From Pseudomonas kribbensis (lineage in GTDB: Bacteria > Pseudomonadota > Gammaproteobacteria > Pseudomonadales > Pseudomonadaceae), in contig NZ_CP029608.1 of NCBI RefSeq assembly GCF_003352185.1, positions 6,260,283-6,324,282 on the forward strand: a stretch of DNA of 64,000 bases, written 5' to 3'. The stretch's first letter is position 1. Each line of letters starts with the position of its first letter. Positions 36,914 through 49,299 of the stretch are shown here, in pieces. A program made the translations under genes and the position numbers. The notes beneath the pieces were generated by a model that had not been told where the DNA came from, ran no database searches, and saw only the letters and a list, made by a program, of their open reading frames with translations.

Positions 36914-37017
36914 GGTCGACTCCGCTGGACGTTTGCGTCGCCCGAAATGGGCAACAACCGTGGCAGCCATCTTCCACCTATCTTGAAAACAACAGAATCA
37001 CCAGCAAACGCAATCCA

Positions 37018-37944
37018 TTATTTCTCTGGATGAAATAACGCCGCGTTTTTCAGGGCCGGATGTTCGCGCAAGGCGTTCACGGCGTAGTCGACAAAACTGC
37101 GCACCCGGGTCGGTGCCTTGCGCCCGCCCTGATACACCACATGGATTGGCAGCGGCGGCAACTCGTACTCGGCAAGAACGATTTCCAGCTCACCCGAGGC
37201 GATCTTGCTCGCGACCTGATAAGACAGCACCCGGGTCAGCCCGAGCCCCAGGCAAGCGGCAGTAATTGCCGCCTGATTGCCGGTGACCACCAGTCGCGGC
37301 TCGGGGCGGACGACCAAGGGCTCACCGTCCTCCAGAAACGGCCAGTTGCGCAGTTGACCGATGGACGAGGTCGCCACCACGGGCGCGCCGGCCAGTGCCT
37401 GTGGATGGGTTGGCCGACCGTGAACGGCAAAATACCCCGGCGAGCCGCAGATCACCCGGCGCACCTCGCCTACCCGGATCGCATGCTGGTTGCTGTCCGG
37501 CAAATCACCGATGCGGATCGCCACATCCACACCTTCCTCGACCATGCTCACCACGCGATCCAGCAACAAGGCGTTGATGGAAACGTCCGGGTATTGCGTC
37601 AGATAACCCGCCATCACCGGTGTGACAAACAGCTCGCCGAACAGCACCGGCGCCGTCACCGTCAATTGACCACGGGGCTGGGTGTGGCTGCCGGCGGCGG
37701 AGTCTTCCGCTTCCTGCACCTCGGCAAGAATCCTCCGACAGTCTTCCAGGTAACGCTGGCCCGCCTCGCTCAGATGCACGCTGCGGGTGGTGCGGATCAG
37801 CAACTGCGTACCGATCCGCTGCTCCAGCGCCGCCACCGCCCGGGTGACGCTGGCCGCTGACAGCCCCAAGCGCCGCGCGGCAGCGGAAAAGCCCTGTTCC
37901 TGCGCAACGGCCGCGAAGACCTGCATTTCCTGGAAGCGATCCAT
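37018..37944 (-). CDS. LysR-family transcriptional regulator
   Basis: Regulator of 308 aa. N-terminal helix-turn-helix is FAAVAQEQGFSAAARRLGLSAASVTRAVAALE, followed by the linker RTTRSVHLSEAG and a periplasmic-binding-like effector domain from about residue 90 (GQLTVTAPVLFGELFVTP). It belongs to the subgroup near AaeR/DmlR that often sits beside GST or quinone-reductase genes. ATG 37944 follows GAGGAC. It probably controls the GST gene downstream; it is oriented in the same direction rather than divergently, so that is less certain than usual. Confidence 0.88.
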   Translation of the reverse strand: MDRFQEMQVFAAVAQEQGFSAAARRLGLSAASVTRAVAALEQRIGTQLLIRTTRSVHLSEAGQRYLEDCRRILAEVQEAEDSAAGSHTQPRGQLTVTAPVLFGELFVTPVMAGYLTQYPDVSINALLLDRVVSMVEEGVDVAIRIGDLPDSNQHAIRVGEVRRVICGSPGYFAVHGRPTHPQALAGAPVVATSSIGQLRNWPFLEDGEPLVVRPEPRLVVTGNQAAITAACLGLGLTRVLSYQVASKIASGELEIVLAEYELPPLPIHVVYQGGRKAPTRVRSFVDYAVNALREHPALKNAALFHPEK

Positions 37945-38059
37945 GGTGTCCTCGGAGTGGATGAAAAAATCGCAGCAATTGCTGCGATTCATCTGTGATT
38001 CGATTCCGGTGCCTGCATCCCGACAACGCGATGCAGACCCGGAATGTTTCCCGATCAGA

Positions 38060-39466
38060 TCAGGACTGAGAAACCGGCTGATCGCCGGTCACCCGTGCAG
38101 CCTGCCCGGCCGCCGGCTTGACCCACGTCAGATACGCCAGCACCAGCAACCCGATCCAGACCACGCCGACAATCAACGCTGCCTGAGTATCCGGAAAGTA
38201 ACCCAGCACGCCGAACACGAACAACATGAAAGCAATCGCCGCCATCGGTGCATATGGCCAGAACGGTACCGGAAATTTCAGTTGCGCCACCTGCTCAGGC
38301 GTCATCGAACGACGCATGGCCACCTGGGTGAACAGAATCATCAACCAGACCCACACCGTGGCGAAGGTCGCGATGGACGCGATCAGCAGGAACACGTTTT
38401 CCGGGATCAGGTAGTTCAGCAACACGCCCAGCAGCAGCGCGCAGCTCATCACAATCACCGTCAGCCACGGCACGCCATTGCGCGACAGGCGCGCAAAGCC
38501 TTTCGGTGCATGCCCTTGCTGAGCCAGGCCGTACATCATCCGGCCTGCACCGAAGATGTCGCTGTTGATGGCCGACACCGCCGCCGAGATCACCACGATG
38601 TTCAGAATGGTGGCCGCCGAGCTGATGCCCAGGTGGTCAAAAATCTGCACGAACGGGCTGCCCTGACTGCCGATCTGCTGCCACGGGAAGATCGACATCA
38701 GCACCAGCATCGTCAGCACATAGAACAGCAGGATGCGCATCGGCACGGCGTTGATCGCCTTGGGCAGCACGCGGTGCGGGTCCTTGGCCTCACCGGCAGT
38801 CACACCGATGATCTCGATGCCGCCGAAGGCAAACATCACCACCGCAAACGAGGCGATCAGGCCGCCCACGCCATTGGGCATGAAGCCACCCTGAGTCCAC
38901 AGGTTGCTGATATCGGTCGCCTGACCGGGAGCGGTGCTGATGCCGAACAGCATGATGCCGAAGCCGCCGAGGATCATCGCGACGATGGCCGCGACCTTGA
39001 GCAACGACAGCCAGAACTCCATTTCACCGAAGACTTTGACGTTGCACAGGTTCAGCCCGCCGACCACCGAAACGATGCCCAGCACCCAGATCCAGCGCGA
39101 GACTTCCGGAAACCAGAAGCCCATGTAGATGCCGAACGCCGTCACATCGGCCATGCCGACAATGACCATTTCGAACGCGTAGGTCCAACCGAGAATGAAG
39201 CCCGCCATGGGGCCGAGATAGGTGCTTGCGTATTGCCCGAACGAGCCGGCGACCGGGTTGTGCACCGCCATCTCACCGAGGGCGCGCATGACCATGAACA
39301 CCGCCGCGCCACCGATCAGGTAAGCTAGCAGAACCGCAGGACCGGCCATCTGGATGGCCGAGGCAGAACCATAGAACAGCCCGGTACCGATCGCCGATCC
39401 CAGGGCCATGAAGCGAATGTGTCGGGCCGAGAGCCCGCGTTTCAAACCTTTTGCTGACTGCTGCAT
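38060..39466 (-). CDS. hutT: Amino-acid permease, probable histidine transporter
   Basis: APC-superfamily transporter of 468 aa with about twelve helices. The amino-acid-permease signature is at the N-terminus ([24 protein letters not shown]) and the [15 protein letters not shown] block lies near residue 215. ProY/HutT-type permeases accompany hutUH in pseudomonads, so histidine (or proline/urocanate) is the likely substrate. It lies 97 bp after hutH; a compound stem-loop in that gap (39508-39554) may attenuate read-through. ATG 39466 follows AAGGA. Confidence 0.85.
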   Translation of the reverse strand: MQQSAKGLKRGLSARHIRFMALGSAIGTGLFYGSASAIQMAGPAVLLAYLIGGAAVFMVMRALGEMAVHNPVAGSFGQYASTYLGPMAGFILGWTYAFEMVIVGMADVTAFGIYMGFWFPEVSRWIWVLGIVSVVGGLNLCNVKVFGEMEFWLSLLKVAAIVAMILGGFGIMLFGISTAPGQATDISNLWTQGGFMPNGVGGLIASFAVVMFAFGGIEIIGVTAGEAKDPHRVLPKAINAVPMRILLFYVLTMLVLMSIFPWQQIGSQGSPFVQIFDHLGISSAATILNIVVISAAVSAINSDIFGAGRMMYGLAQQGHAPKGFARLSRNGVPWLTVIVMSCALLLGVLLNYLIPENVFLLIASIATFATVWVWLMILFTQVAMRRSMTPEQVAQLKFPVPFWPYAPMAAIAFMLFVFGVLGYFPDTQAALIVGVVWIGLLVLAYLTWVKPAAGQAARVTGDQPVSQS

Positions 39467-39507
39467 TTTTCGTCCTTATTTATTTTTATTCGACGCAAAA
39501 ATCGAAA

Positions 39508-39554
39508 CGCCAACAGGCCGGCCTCCACGCAAAGTGGAAGACAGCCTGTTGGCG
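39508..39554 (-). terminator. Compound stem-loop between hutH and hutT
   Basis: Outer stem CGCCAACAGGC (39508-39518) pairs perfectly with GCCTGTTGGCG (39544-39554); an inner hairpin TCCAC/GTGGA lies between. On the minus strand a T-rich stretch follows (GATTTTTGCG), so it could terminate part of the hutUH transcripts or protect the 3' end. Confidence 0.6.
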
Positions 39555-39563
39555 ATGAGGCAC

Positions 39564-41096
39564 TTACAGACTCGGCAGCAGGTTCGCCGGGACCAGATCA
39601 TTCAGCGTGCGTGACGCCAGCAGTTCGCTCGCCGCATTGATGTCCGGCGCAAAGAAACGATCCTTCTCGTAGAACGGCACTTCGCGACGCAGGATTCCCC
39701 GGGCCTTTTCCAGTTTGGCCGAGGTCTTCAGGCCGTTGCGCAGGTCCAGACCCTGCACCGCCGCCAGCCATTCCACCGCGAGAATCCCGCGGGTGTTTTC
39801 GGCCATTTCCCACAGGCGCTTGCCGGCGGCCGGGGCCATGGAGACGTGGTCTTCCTGGTTGGCAGAGGTCGGCAGACTGTCCACCGAGTGCGGGTGAGCC
39901 AGTGCCTTGTTCTCGCTGGCCAGTGCCGCCGCAGTCACCTGAGCGATCATGAAGCCGGAGTTCACGCCGCCGTTTGCCACCAGGAACGGCGGCAATTGCG
40001 ACATGTGCTTGTCCATCATCAACGAGATGCGGCGCTCGCTCAGAGAGCCGATTTCAGCGATGGCCAGCGCCATGTTGTCAGCAGCCATGGCCACTGGTTC
40101 GGCGTGGAAGTTGCCACCGGAAATCACGTCGCCTTCGGCCGCAAACACCAATGGGTTGTCGGAGACCGCGTTGGCTTCGATCACCAGCACCTCGGCGGCC
40201 TGACGGAACTGGGTCAGGCAGGCGCCCATGACCTGTGGCTGGCAGCGCAGCGAGTACGGGTCCTGGACCTTTTCGCAGTTCTGGTGCGAATCGGAGACTT
40301 CACTGCGCTCGCCCAGCAGATCGCGGTAAGCGGCGGCGGTGTCGATCTGGCCTTTCTGGCCACGGGCGGCGTGGATACGAGCATCGAACGGCGAGCGCGA
40401 ACCGAGCACCGCTTCAACCGTCAGACCGCCCAGCGCCAGCGCGCCAGCAAACAGGTCCTCACCTTCGAACAGACCGCGCAACGCAAAAGCGGTAGAAACC
40501 TGCGTGCCGTTGAGCAGCGCCAGACCTTCCTTCGCCGCCAAAGTCAGCGGGGTCAGACCGGCGACCTTCAGCGCTTCGGTGGCTTCCATCCACTCACCCT
40601 TGTAGCGCGCCTTGCCCTCGCCCAGCAGCACCAGCGACATGTGCGCCAGCGGTGCCAAATCGCCGGACGCACCGACCGAACCTTTCAGCGGAATGTGCGG
40701 ATAAACCTCGGCGTTGATCAGCGCGATCAGCGCGTCGATCACCACGCGGCGGATACCGGAGAAACCACGGCTGAGGCTGTTGACCTTGAGCACCATGATC
40801 AAACGCACCAGCTCATCGCTGATCGGCTGGCCGACGCCGGCAGCGTGGGACAGCACCAGCGAACGCTGGAGGTTTTCCAGGTCTTCGCTGGCGATGCGGG
40901 TCGAAGCCAGCAGGCCGAAACCGGTGTTGATGCCGTAGGCGGTGCGGTTCTCGGCGAGGATCTGCTCGACGCAGGCGACGCTGGCTTCGATCTGTGCAGC
41001 AGCGCTGTAGTCGAGGGTCAGTTTGACCGGGTTCTGGTAGACAGCACGCAGTTGGGACAGGCTCAGTTGGCCAGGGATCAGGTTCAGTGCAGTCAT
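39564..41096 (-). CDS. hutH: Histidine ammonia-lyase
   Basis: Enzyme of 510 aa for the first step of histidine breakdown, histidine to urocanate plus ammonia, in the cytoplasm. The Ala-Ser-Gly that cyclises into the MIO electrophile is at residues 143-145 ([17 protein letters not shown]). Also visible are the YGINTGFG active-site tyrosine segment and the C-terminal QEDHVSMAP. Length and motifs match the P. putida enzyme. ATG 41096 is two bases after the hutU stop, so hutU-hutH are coupled. Confidence 0.96.
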   Translation of the reverse strand: MTALNLIPGQLSLSQLRAVYQNPVKLTLDYSAAAQIEASVACVEQILAENRTAYGINTGFGLLASTRIASEDLENLQRSLVLSHAAGVGQPISDELVRLIMVLKVNSLSRGFSGIRRVVIDALIALINAEVYPHIPLKGSVGASGDLAPLAHMSLVLLGEGKARYKGEWMEATEALKVAGLTPLTLAAKEGLALLNGTQVSTAFALRGLFEGEDLFAGALALGGLTVEAVLGSRSPFDARIHAARGQKGQIDTAAAYRDLLGERSEVSDSHQNCEKVQDPYSLRCQPQVMGACLTQFRQAAEVLVIEANAVSDNPLVFAAEGDVISGGNFHAEPVAMAADNMALAIAEIGSLSERRISLMMDKHMSQLPPFLVANGGVNSGFMIAQVTAAALASENKALAHPHSVDSLPTSANQEDHVSMAPAAGKRLWEMAENTRGILAVEWLAAVQGLDLRNGLKTSAKLEKARGILRREVPFYEKDRFFAPDINAASELLASRTLNDLVPANLLPSL

Positions 41097-41098
41097 GT

Positions 41099-42790
41099 TC
41101 AGGCTCCTTTAACCGAAGTAATCATTGGCAGGTTCAAGCCCTGCTCCTTGGCGCAGTCGATGGCGATCTGGTAACCGGCATCGGCGTGACGCATCACACC
41201 GGTGCCCGGGTCGTTGTGCAGCACACGAGCGATACGCTCGGCTGCTTCATCCGTACCGTCGCAGACGATCACCATGCCCGAGTGCTGCGAGAAGCCCATG
41301 CCGACACCGCCGCCGTGGTGCAGCGAGACCCAGGTCGCGCCGCTGGCGGTGTTGAGCAAGGCGTTGAGCAGTGGCCAGTCGGAGACGGCATCGGAACCGT
41401 CCTGCATCGATTCGGTTTCACGGTTCGGGCTGGACACCGAGCCGGAGTCGAGGTGGTCGCGACCGATCACGATCGGTGCCGACAGCTCGCCGCGACGGAC
41501 CATTTCGTTGAACGCCAGACCGAGCTTGGCGCGCTGGCCCAGACCGACCCAGCAGATACGCGCCGGCAGGCCCTGGAAGCTGATGCGCTCGCGGGCCATG
41601 TCCAGCCAGTTGTGCAGGTGCGCATCGTCCGGGATCAGCTCTTTGACCTTGGCGTCGGTCTTGTAGATGTCCTGCGGATCACCCGACAGCGCCGCCCAGC
41701 GGAACGGGCCGATGCCACGGCAGAACAACGGACGGATATAAGCGGGTACGAAACCCGGGAAGTCGAAAGCGTTTTCCACGCCCTCTTCCTGAGCCATCTG
41801 ACGGATGTTGTTGCCGTAGTCGAAGGTCGGGATGCCTTGCTTCTGGAAGTCGAGCATGGCTTTGACGTGCACCGCCATCGATTGCTTGGCAGCCTTGATC
41901 ACAGCGGCCGGTTCGGTCTTGGCGCGGGCGCGGTATTCGTCCCAGGTCCAGCCGGCCGGCAGGTAACCGTTCAATGGGTCGTGGGCGCTGGTCTGGTCGG
42001 TGACCATGTCCGGGCGCACGCCACGACGGACCAGTTCCGGAAGGATTTCGGCGGCGTTACCCAGCAGCGCGATGGAGATCGCCTTGCCTTCTTTTGTGTA
42101 CTTCTCGATGCGCGCCAGGGCGTCGTCGAGGTCTTTGGCCTGCTCGTCGACGTAACGGCTTTTCAGGCGGAAATCGATGCTCACCTGCTGGCATTCGATG
42201 TTCAGCGAGCAGGCGCCGGCCAAAGTTGCCGCCAGCGGCTGGGCGCCGCCCATGCCGCCGAGGCCGGCGGTCAGGACCCAGCGGCCCTTCAGGTTGGAAT
42301 CGTAATGCTGGCGACCGGCCTCGACGAAGGTTTCGTAAGTGCCCTGGACGATGCCCTGGCTGCCGATGTAGATCCAGCTGCCGGCGGTCATCTGGCCGTA
42401 CATCGCCAGACCTTTCGCGTCGAGTTCGTTGAAGTGTTCCCAGGTCGCCCAGTGCGGCACCAGGTTGGAGTTGGCGATCAGCACGCGCGGGGCATTGCTG
42501 TGGGTCTTGAACACGCCGACCGGTTTGCCGGACTGCACCAGCAGGGTTTCGTCGTCATTCAGGTTGGTCAGGCTTTCGACGATCTTGTCGTAGCACTCCC
42601 AGTTGCGCGCGGCGCGGCCGATGCCACCGTAGACCACCAGCTCTTTCGGGTTCTCGGCCACTTCCGGGTCGAGGTTGTTCATCAGCATGCGCAGCGGCGC
42701 TTCGGTCAGCCAGCTCTTGGCGGTCAGCTTGTTGCCGCGCGATGCACGGATTTCAACGTCACGGAATTTAGTAGTTTTTGCGTCAGTCAC
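41099..42790 (-). CDS. hutU: Urocanate hydratase
   Basis: Urocanase of 563 aa that hydrates urocanate to imidazolonepropionate using tightly bound NAD+. The NAD-binding GLGGMGG is at residues 176-182 and Cys413 ([10 protein letters not shown]) lies where the essential cysteine of the P. putida enzyme is expected. The start is GTG at 42790, supported by GAGGAG upstream and by the usual N-terminus. It is first in a hutU-hutH-hutT unit. The later enzymes (hutI, hutG/F) and regulator hutC are not in the window. A HutC-type operator lies 132-146 bp upstream. Confidence 0.96.
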   Translation of the reverse strand: MTDAKTTKFRDVEIRASRGNKLTAKSWLTEAPLRMLMNNLDPEVAENPKELVVYGGIGRAARNWECYDKIVESLTNLNDDETLLVQSGKPVGVFKTHSNAPRVLIANSNLVPHWATWEHFNELDAKGLAMYGQMTAGSWIYIGSQGIVQGTYETFVEAGRQHYDSNLKGRWVLTAGLGGMGGAQPLAATLAGACSLNIECQQVSIDFRLKSRYVDEQAKDLDDALARIEKYTKEGKAISIALLGNAAEILPELVRRGVRPDMVTDQTSAHDPLNGYLPAGWTWDEYRARAKTEPAAVIKAAKQSMAVHVKAMLDFQKQGIPTFDYGNNIRQMAQEEGVENAFDFPGFVPAYIRPLFCRGIGPFRWAALSGDPQDIYKTDAKVKELIPDDAHLHNWLDMARERISFQGLPARICWVGLGQRAKLGLAFNEMVRRGELSAPIVIGRDHLDSGSVSSPNRETESMQDGSDAVSDWPLLNALLNTASGATWVSLHHGGGVGMGFSQHSGMVIVCDGTDEAAERIARVLHNDPGTGVMRHADAGYQIAIDCAKEQGLNLPMITSVKGA

Positions 42791-42922
42791 GAAAAAGACT
42801 CCTCAGCGATCAATTCAAACCAACCCTGGCGATGGGCAAGCGGCTTGTGCGCCCCTTGGCGCGACAAGCGAATCAGTGGACGAGATGCTCGGTTTCTTCC
42901 AACTCGTATGCATACGTCTTTA

Positions 42923-42936
42923 CTTGTACATACAAG
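42923..42936. promoter_or_regulatory. HutC-type operator of hutU
   Basis: CTTGTACATACAAG matches the hut operator core known from P. putida and Klebsiella (CTTGTACATACAAG, read CTTGTATGTACAAG on the other strand). HutC represses here until urocanate binds it. It lies upstream of the hutU GTG start on the minus strand. Confidence 0.85.
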
Positions 42937-43132
42937 CATATGCAATTGAACGGCCAACTTATGGAGAAGCTGTCCGACAAAACCGGCGGACATCGGCGAG
43001 GACACCGAAATCACGGGGTATCGAGTGATTGAATTTTTTTTGAAGGGGCGCTTTTTGAAAGCAGAGAAGCTGTTACAGAAACGTGGCATTGCACCGCGCT
43101 GGGGTGTTCGGTAACAGAAAGTGGGAAACATC

Positions 43133-43169
43133 CCACAGCCTGGAGACCCAATGAGTCTCCAGGCTGTGG
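43133..43169 (-). terminator. Long perfect hairpin downstream of glmS
   Basis: A perfect 15-bp stem (43133-43147 with 43155-43169) with a 7-nt loop, 26 bp after the glmS stop. On the minus strand it is followed by GGGATGTTTCCC rather than a U-run, so it may end or stabilise glmS mRNA. Confidence 0.65.
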
Positions 43170-43235
43170 TCGTCTATTACGGCGTGTGGATAACTTATTC
43201 CACCGTCACCGACTTCGCCAGGTTACGCGGCTGGT
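43166..43235 (-). other. attTn7: attTn7 target site (unoccupied)
   Basis: The last codons of glmS ([11 protein letters not shown], binding region for TnsD) and the 25 bp after its stop form the standard Tn7 attachment site; in Pseudomonas insertion occurs about 25 bp past the stop, here near 43170. No transposon end is seen. A perfect DnaA 9-mer (43185-43193) lies between stop and insertion point. Confidence 0.75.
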
Positions 43236-45027
43236 CAACGTCAGTGCCCTTGAGCACAGCGACGTAATACGACAGCAGTTGCAGCGGGATGGTGTAGAGG
43301 ATCGGCGACAGGATGTCGTGGATGTGCGGCATCTGTACCACGTGGGTGCCTTCGCCATTGGTCATCCCGGCCTTCTCGTCAGCGAACACGATCAGTTCAC
43401 CGCCACGGGCACGGACTTCCTGCAGATTGGATTTGAGCTTCTCCAGCAGTTCGTTGTTCGGCGCCACGGTCACCACCGGCATGTCGTTATCCACAAGTGC
43501 CAGCGGGCCATGCTTCAGTTCACCGGCAGGATAAGCTTCGGCGTGGATGTACGAGATTTCCTTGAGTTTCAGGGCCCCTTCCATCGCTACCGGATATTGC
43601 GCGCCACGCCCGAGGAACAGGGTGTGGTTCTTGTCGGCGAACAGTTCGGCGATCTTTTCCACGGTGCTGTCCATGGCCAGTGCTTCGCCCAGACGGGTTG
43701 GCAGGCGACGCAGTTCTTCGACCAGTCGGGCTTCAACGCCTTTTTCCAGGGTGCCGCGGACCTGGCCCAGGGACAGGGTCAGCAGCAACAGGCCGACCAG
43801 TTGCGTGGTGAACGCTTTGGTCGAGGCCACGCCGATTTCGCGGCCGGCCTGGGTCAGCAGGGTCAGGTCGGATTCGCGCACCAGCGAACTGATGCCGACG
43901 TTGCAGATCGCCAGGCTGCCCAGGAAACCCAGCTCCTTGGCGTTGCGCAGTGCGGCCAGGGTGTCGGCGGTTTCGCCGGACTGGGAAATGGTGACGAACA
44001 GTGTGTCCGGCTGCACCACCACCTTGCGGTAGCGGAACTCACTGGCGACTTCGACCTGGCACGGAATCCCGGCCAGTTCTTCGAGCCAGTAACGGGCAAC
44101 CATGCCGGCGTGGTAACTGGTGCCGCAGGCGACGATCTGCACGTTGCGCACTTTGGCGAACAGTTCGGCGGCTTGCGGGCCGAATGCCTGCACCAGAACC
44201 TGGTTGGCACTCAGACGGCCTTCCAGCGTGCGTTGCACCACGGATGGCTGCTCGTGGATTTCCTTGAGCATGTAGTGGCGGAACTCGCCTTTGTCGGCGG
44301 CTTCGGCACCGTCGGTGTACTGCACGGTCTGGCGCTCGACGGCTTTGCCGGTCACGTCCCAGATCTGCACCTTGTCACGCTGGATTTCGGCGATGTCGCC
44401 CTCTTCCAGGTACATGAAACGGTCGGTGACCTGACGCAGGGCCAGTTGGTCAGAAGCCAGGAAGTTTTCGCCCAGGCCCAGACCGATCACCAGCGGGCTG
44501 CCGCTGCGGGCAGCGACCAGACGATCCGGTTGCAGTGCGTGGATGACCGCCAGACCGTAGGCGCCATGCAGGTCCTTGACCGTTGCCTTCAGGGCGTCGG
44601 TCAGGTCCGGCAGCGCCTTGAGTTTTTCGGTCAGCAGGTGAGCAATGACTTCGGTGTCAGTGTCGGAAGAGAACACGTAACCCTGAGCCTTGAGTTGCTC
44701 GCGCAGCGCCTCATGGTTTTCGATGATACCGTTGTGTACCACCGCGACGTTGCCGGAGAAATGCGGGTGAGCATTGCGTTCGCTCGGCGCACCGTGGGTT
44801 GCCCAACGGGTGTGGGCGATACCGAGACGGCCAACCAGCGGGTGTTCCGCCAGGGCTGCGTCCAGTTCGCTGACCTTGCCCACACGACGGGTGCGTTCGA
44901 GCGTGCCTTCATTGGTGTACACCGCCACACCGGCACTGTCATAACCCCGGTATTCGAGGCGCTTGAGGCCTTCGACCAGGATGGCGGTGATATTACGTTC
45001 AGCTACCGCGCCGACAATTCCACACAT
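43195..45027 (-). CDS. glmS: Glutamine-fructose-6-phosphate aminotransferase
   Basis: Enzyme of 610 aa making glucosamine-6-phosphate from fructose-6-phosphate and glutamine, the entry to peptidoglycan and LPS amino sugars. The N-terminal glutaminase starts MCGIVGAV with catalytic Cys2; two SIS domains follow ([29 protein letters not shown]) and the C-terminus ends [14 protein letters not shown] 45027 exposes Cys2 after Met removal and follows AGGAG. It is two bases from the glmR stop, so glmR-glmS form a unit downstream of glmU. Confidence 0.97.
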   Translation of the reverse strand: MCGIVGAVAERNITAILVEGLKRLEYRGYDSAGVAVYTNEGTLERTRRVGKVSELDAALAEHPLVGRLGIAHTRWATHGAPSERNAHPHFSGNVAVVHNGIIENHEALREQLKAQGYVFSSDTDTEVIAHLLTEKLKALPDLTDALKATVKDLHGAYGLAVIHALQPDRLVAARSGSPLVIGLGLGENFLASDQLALRQVTDRFMYLEEGDIAEIQRDKVQIWDVTGKAVERQTVQYTDGAEAADKGEFRHYMLKEIHEQPSVVQRTLEGRLSANQVLVQAFGPQAAELFAKVRNVQIVACGTSYHAGMVARYWLEELAGIPCQVEVASEFRYRKVVVQPDTLFVTISQSGETADTLAALRNAKELGFLGSLAICNVGISSLVRESDLTLLTQAGREIGVASTKAFTTQLVGLLLLTLSLGQVRGTLEKGVEARLVEELRRLPTRLGEALAMDSTVEKIAELFADKNHTLFLGRGAQYPVAMEGALKLKEISYIHAEAYPAGELKHGPLALVDNDMPVVTVAPNNELLEKLKSNLQEVRARGGELIVFADEKAGMTNGEGTHVVQMPHIHDILSPILYTIPLQLLSYYVAVLKGTDVDQPRNLAKSVTVE

Positions 45028-45029
45028 GC

Positions 45030-45806
45030 TTATTTCTCCTGACTGACCGTCGCGCAAATCAAATTGATACCGCGAGCCTGAATCTGATCCCGTGCCTCCA
45101 GCGGCAGGCGATCATCGGTGATTAGGGTATGGACACTGCTCCACGGCAGTTCCAGGTTTGGAATCTTGCGGCCGATCTTGTCGGCCTCGACCATCACGAC
45201 CACTTCCCGCGCCACTTCCGCCATCACCCGGCTCAGGCCGAGCAACTCATTGAAGGTGGTGGTGCCACGCACCAGATCGATGCCGTCGGCACCGATGAAC
45301 AATTGATCGAAGTCGTAAGAGCGTAGTACCTGCTCGGCGACCTGGCCCTGAAAGGATTCCGAATGGGGATCCCAGGTGCCGCCGGTCATCAGCAGGACCG
45401 GTTCATGCTCGAGTTCGCTCAGGGCGTTGGCGACATGCAGGGAATTGGTCATCACCACCAGACCCGGCTGCTGGCCGAGCTCGGGAATCATCGCGGCCGT
45501 GGTGCTGCCGCTGTCGATGATGATGCGGGCGTGTTCGCGGATGCGTGTAACCGCAGCACGGGCAATCGCCTGTTTGTATTTGGAAACGTTCTGGCTGACA
45601 TCGGCCACCAGTTCCTGGGGCATGGTGATCGCTCCGCCATAACGGCGCAGCAGCAGACCATGGCTTTCCAGTGCGGCCAGATCCTTGCGAATCGTAACTT
45701 CCGAGGTTTCGAAACGCTTGGCGAGTTCGTCAACACTGACTTCGCCCTGCTCATTGAGCAAGGCCAGAATGTTGTGGCGACGTTGGGGTGTGTTGCGTTT
45801 CGACAT
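45030..45806 (-). CDS. glmR: DeoR-family regulator of glucosamine synthesis
   Basis: DeoR-type regulator of 258 aa. N-terminal winged helix ([38 protein letters not shown]) and a C-terminal sugar-phosphate sensor domain ([43 protein letters not shown]). The same gene between glmU and glmS in P. aeruginosa (PA5550) controls glmS. It ends two bases before the glmS start. Effector probably glucosamine-6-phosphate or a related sugar phosphate (inferred). Confidence 0.9.
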   Translation of the reverse strand: MSKRNTPQRRHNILALLNEQGEVSVDELAKRFETSEVTIRKDLAALESHGLLLRRYGGAITMPQELVADVSQNVSKYKQAIARAAVTRIREHARIIIDSGSTTAAMIPELGQQPGLVVMTNSLHVANALSELEHEPVLLMTGGTWDPHSESFQGQVAEQVLRSYDFDQLFIGADGIDLVRGTTTFNELLGLSRVMAEVAREVVVMVEADKIGRKIPNLELPWSSVHTLITDDRLPLEARDQIQARGINLICATVSQEK

Positions 45807-45882
45807 GGCGCGCTAAGTTTCGATTCGAAAGATAATGAAAGAAATCAAAACCTATCGAAGCAAAACCGTCAAGCCAACAATG

Positions 45883-45911
45883 AAAAAAAATCGCTGCCCG
45901 AAGGCAGCGAT
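45883..45911 (-). terminator. Rho-independent terminator of glmU
   Basis: On the minus strand a perfect 9-bp stem ATCGCTGCC/GGCAGCGAT closed by a TTCG tetraloop is followed by eight T (45883-45890 as A on the plus strand). It lies 28 bp after the glmU stop. Confidence 0.9.
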
Positions 45912-45938
45912 GTTTCAGATTGAAGCGCTGTGGATAAC

Positions 45939-47306
45939 TCAGCTCTTCTTGACCTTCTCCGGCCGCTTCCAGCCATCGATGTTCTTCTGTCGCGCACGAC
46001 CGACGGCCAGTTGGGCGTTATCCACATTCTGAGTGATGGTCGAACCGGCCGCCGTGGTCGCACCGGCAGAGATATCCACAGGCGCCACCAGCGAATTGTT
46101 GGAGCCGATGAACACGTCTTCACCCAACACGGTTTTCCACTTGTTGGCGCCATCGTAGTTGCAAGTGATGGTGCCGGCGCCAATGTTGGTGCGGGCACCA
46201 ATCTCGGCATCGCCCAGATAAGTCAGGTGTCCGGCCTTGGCGCCCTCCCCCATTCGAGCGTTTTTTAGTTCGACGAAGTTACCCACATGGGCACGGGCTT
46301 CGAGCACGGTGCCTGGACGCAGTCGGGCAAACGGGCCGGCGTCGCTATTTTCACCCAGCACCGCGCCTTCGATATGGCTGTTGGCCTTGATCACCACGCC
46401 TTTGCGCAGTGTGCTGTCCTTGATCACGCAGTTCGGGCCGATCACCACGTCGTCTTCGATGACGACCTTGCCTTCGAGAATGACGTTGATGTCGATCAGC
46501 ACATCGCGACCGACGGTCACTTCACCACGTACGTCAAAGCGGGCCGGGTCACGCAGAGTCACGCCCTGGGCCATCAGGCGGCGGCCGGCACGCAACTGAT
46601 AATGACGCTCCAGTTCCGACAGTTGCTTGCGATCGTTGGCGCCCTGCACTTCCATCGGATCATGGGGTTGCTCGGTCGCAACCACCAGGCCATCACCGAC
46701 CGCCATTTCGATCACGTCGGTCAGGTAGTACTCACCCTGGGCGTTGTTGTTCGACAGGCGCCCCATCCAGTCCGCCAGATGGCTGGCAGGTACCGCGAGA
46801 ATCCCGGTATTGCCTTCGGTGATCGCGCGTTGAGCTTCAGTGGCGTCCTTGTGCTCGACAATGGCCGCGACCTTGCCGCTGGCGTCGCGCACGATGCGGC
46901 CATAACCGGTCGGATCATCCAGTTCGACGGTCAGCAACCCCATCTGGCCGGGAACGACGTGCTTGAGCAGCCGCTGCAGGGTTTCGACTTCGATCAGCGG
47001 CACGTCACCGTAGAGAATCAGAACGGTATCGGACGTGATGAACGGTACGGCCTGGGCAGTCGCGTGGCCGGTACCCAATTGCTTGTCCTGCAGGACGAAA
47101 TTGAGGTCATCGGCAGCCAGGCGCTCGCGCACCACATCGGCGCCATGGCCGATGACAACATGGATGCGCTGCGGATCGAGCTGACGGGCGCTGTGGATAA
47201 CATGACCGAGCATGGAATCGCCGGCAATCGGGTGCAGCACTTTCGGCAGAGCCGAACGCATGCGTGTGCCTTGACCGGCCGCGAGGATTACGATTTCAAG
47301 AGACAT
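45939..47306 (-). CDS. glmU: Bifunctional GlcN-1-P acetyltransferase / GlcNAc-1-P uridylyltransferase
   Basis: Enzyme of 455 aa producing UDP-GlcNAc for cell wall and LPS. N-terminal uridylyltransferase has [20 protein letters not shown] (residues 8-27); the C-terminal half is a left-handed beta-helix with hexapeptide repeats ([18 protein letters not shown]) and acetyl-CoA/GlcN-1-P residues in [25 protein letters not shown]. It follows the ATP synthase operon (PA5552-like position) and ends in a strong terminator. Two perfect DnaA 9-mers lie in the coding sequence and another overlaps its last bases. Confidence 0.97.
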   Translation of the reverse strand: MSLEIVILAAGQGTRMRSALPKVLHPIAGDSMLGHVIHSARQLDPQRIHVVIGHGADVVRERLAADDLNFVLQDKQLGTGHATAQAVPFITSDTVLILYGDVPLIEVETLQRLLKHVVPGQMGLLTVELDDPTGYGRIVRDASGKVAAIVEHKDATEAQRAITEGNTGILAVPASHLADWMGRLSNNNAQGEYYLTDVIEMAVGDGLVVATEQPHDPMEVQGANDRKQLSELERHYQLRAGRRLMAQGVTLRDPARFDVRGEVTVGRDVLIDINVILEGKVVIEDDVVIGPNCVIKDSTLRKGVVIKANSHIEGAVLGENSDAGPFARLRPGTVLEARAHVGNFVELKNARMGEGAKAGHLTYLGDAEIGARTNIGAGTITCNYDGANKWKTVLGEDVFIGSNNSLVAPVDISAGATTAAGSTITQNVDNAQLAVGRARQKNIDGWKRPEKVKKS

Positions 47307-47366
47307 GACTGGCTACCAATCCTGGGTGGTCAGCAACTGCGACCGGGTTTGTAGAATTCTGAAAAG

Positions 47367-47396
47367 AAAAAAGGGTAGCCGAGGCTACCCTTTTTT
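47367..47396. terminator. Terminator of the ATP synthase operon
   Basis: Perfect 14-bp inverted repeat (47367-47380 and 47383-47396): A-run, GGGTAGCC, two-base centre, GGCTACCC, six T. It is functional in either direction and lies 28 bp after the atpC stop. Confidence 0.9.
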
Positions 47397-47424
47397 ATCA
47401 ATCGCACAACAAGTGGCTGACGGA

Positions 47425-47850
47425 TTAACCGCCAAACTTCTTGCGGATCTGCTGGACGGTGCGCAGCTGAGCTGCAGCCTCGGCCAGACGTGCGGACGCA
47501 GCTCCGTAGTCGAAATCTGCGCTCTTCTCATGCAGAGCAGCTTCGGCAGCCTTGAGCGCTGCCTGAGCCTGAGCTTCATCCAGGTCGGCGGCACGTTGCA
47601 CGGTATCGGCAAGCACCTTGACCATGTTCGGCTGAACCTCGAGGAAACCACCGGAGATGTAGAACACCTCGGCTTCCCCGCCTTGCTTGATCAGGCGGAT
47701 CGGACCCGGCTTGAGATTCGTGATCAGCGGCGCGTGACCCAGAGCGATACCAAGATCACCCAGAGCACCGTGCGCAATCACCATCTCGACCAGGCCGGAA
47801 AAGATTTCTCCTTCCGCGCTGACGATATCGCAATGGACTGTCATAGCCAT
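47425..47850 (-). CDS. atpC: F1-ATP synthase epsilon subunit
   Basis: Rotor subunit of 141 aa coupling the gamma shaft to the c-ring and restraining ATP hydrolysis. The N-terminal beta-sandwich begins [17 protein letters not shown] and contains the family block [20 protein letters not shown]; a helical hairpin (residues about 90-140) follows. Two Met codons are possible (47850 and 47844); the first has GAGG at good distance. Last gene of atpIBEFHAGDC. Confidence 0.96.
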   Translation of the reverse strand: MAMTVHCDIVSAEGEIFSGLVEMVIAHGALGDLGIALGHAPLITNLKPGPIRLIKQGGEAEVFYISGGFLEVQPNMVKVLADTVQRAADLDEAQAQAALKAAEAALHEKSADFDYGAASARLAEAAAQLRTVQQIRKKFGG

Positions 47851-47895
47851 CTGATTGCCTCAACCTAAATGAGCGCCCGTTGCCGGGCGCCGGGA

Positions 47896-49299
<1,404 letters not shown>

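Larger units (their letters stand above)
42791..43194. other. hutU-glmS intergenic region
   Basis: 404 bp without a supported gene. From left to right it holds the hutU leader, two further palindromes around the HutC-type operator (CGTATGCATACG at 42905-42916; GCATATGC at 42936-42943), an A/T-rich stretch, a long hairpin after glmS and the attTn7 target region. Confidence 0.7.
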
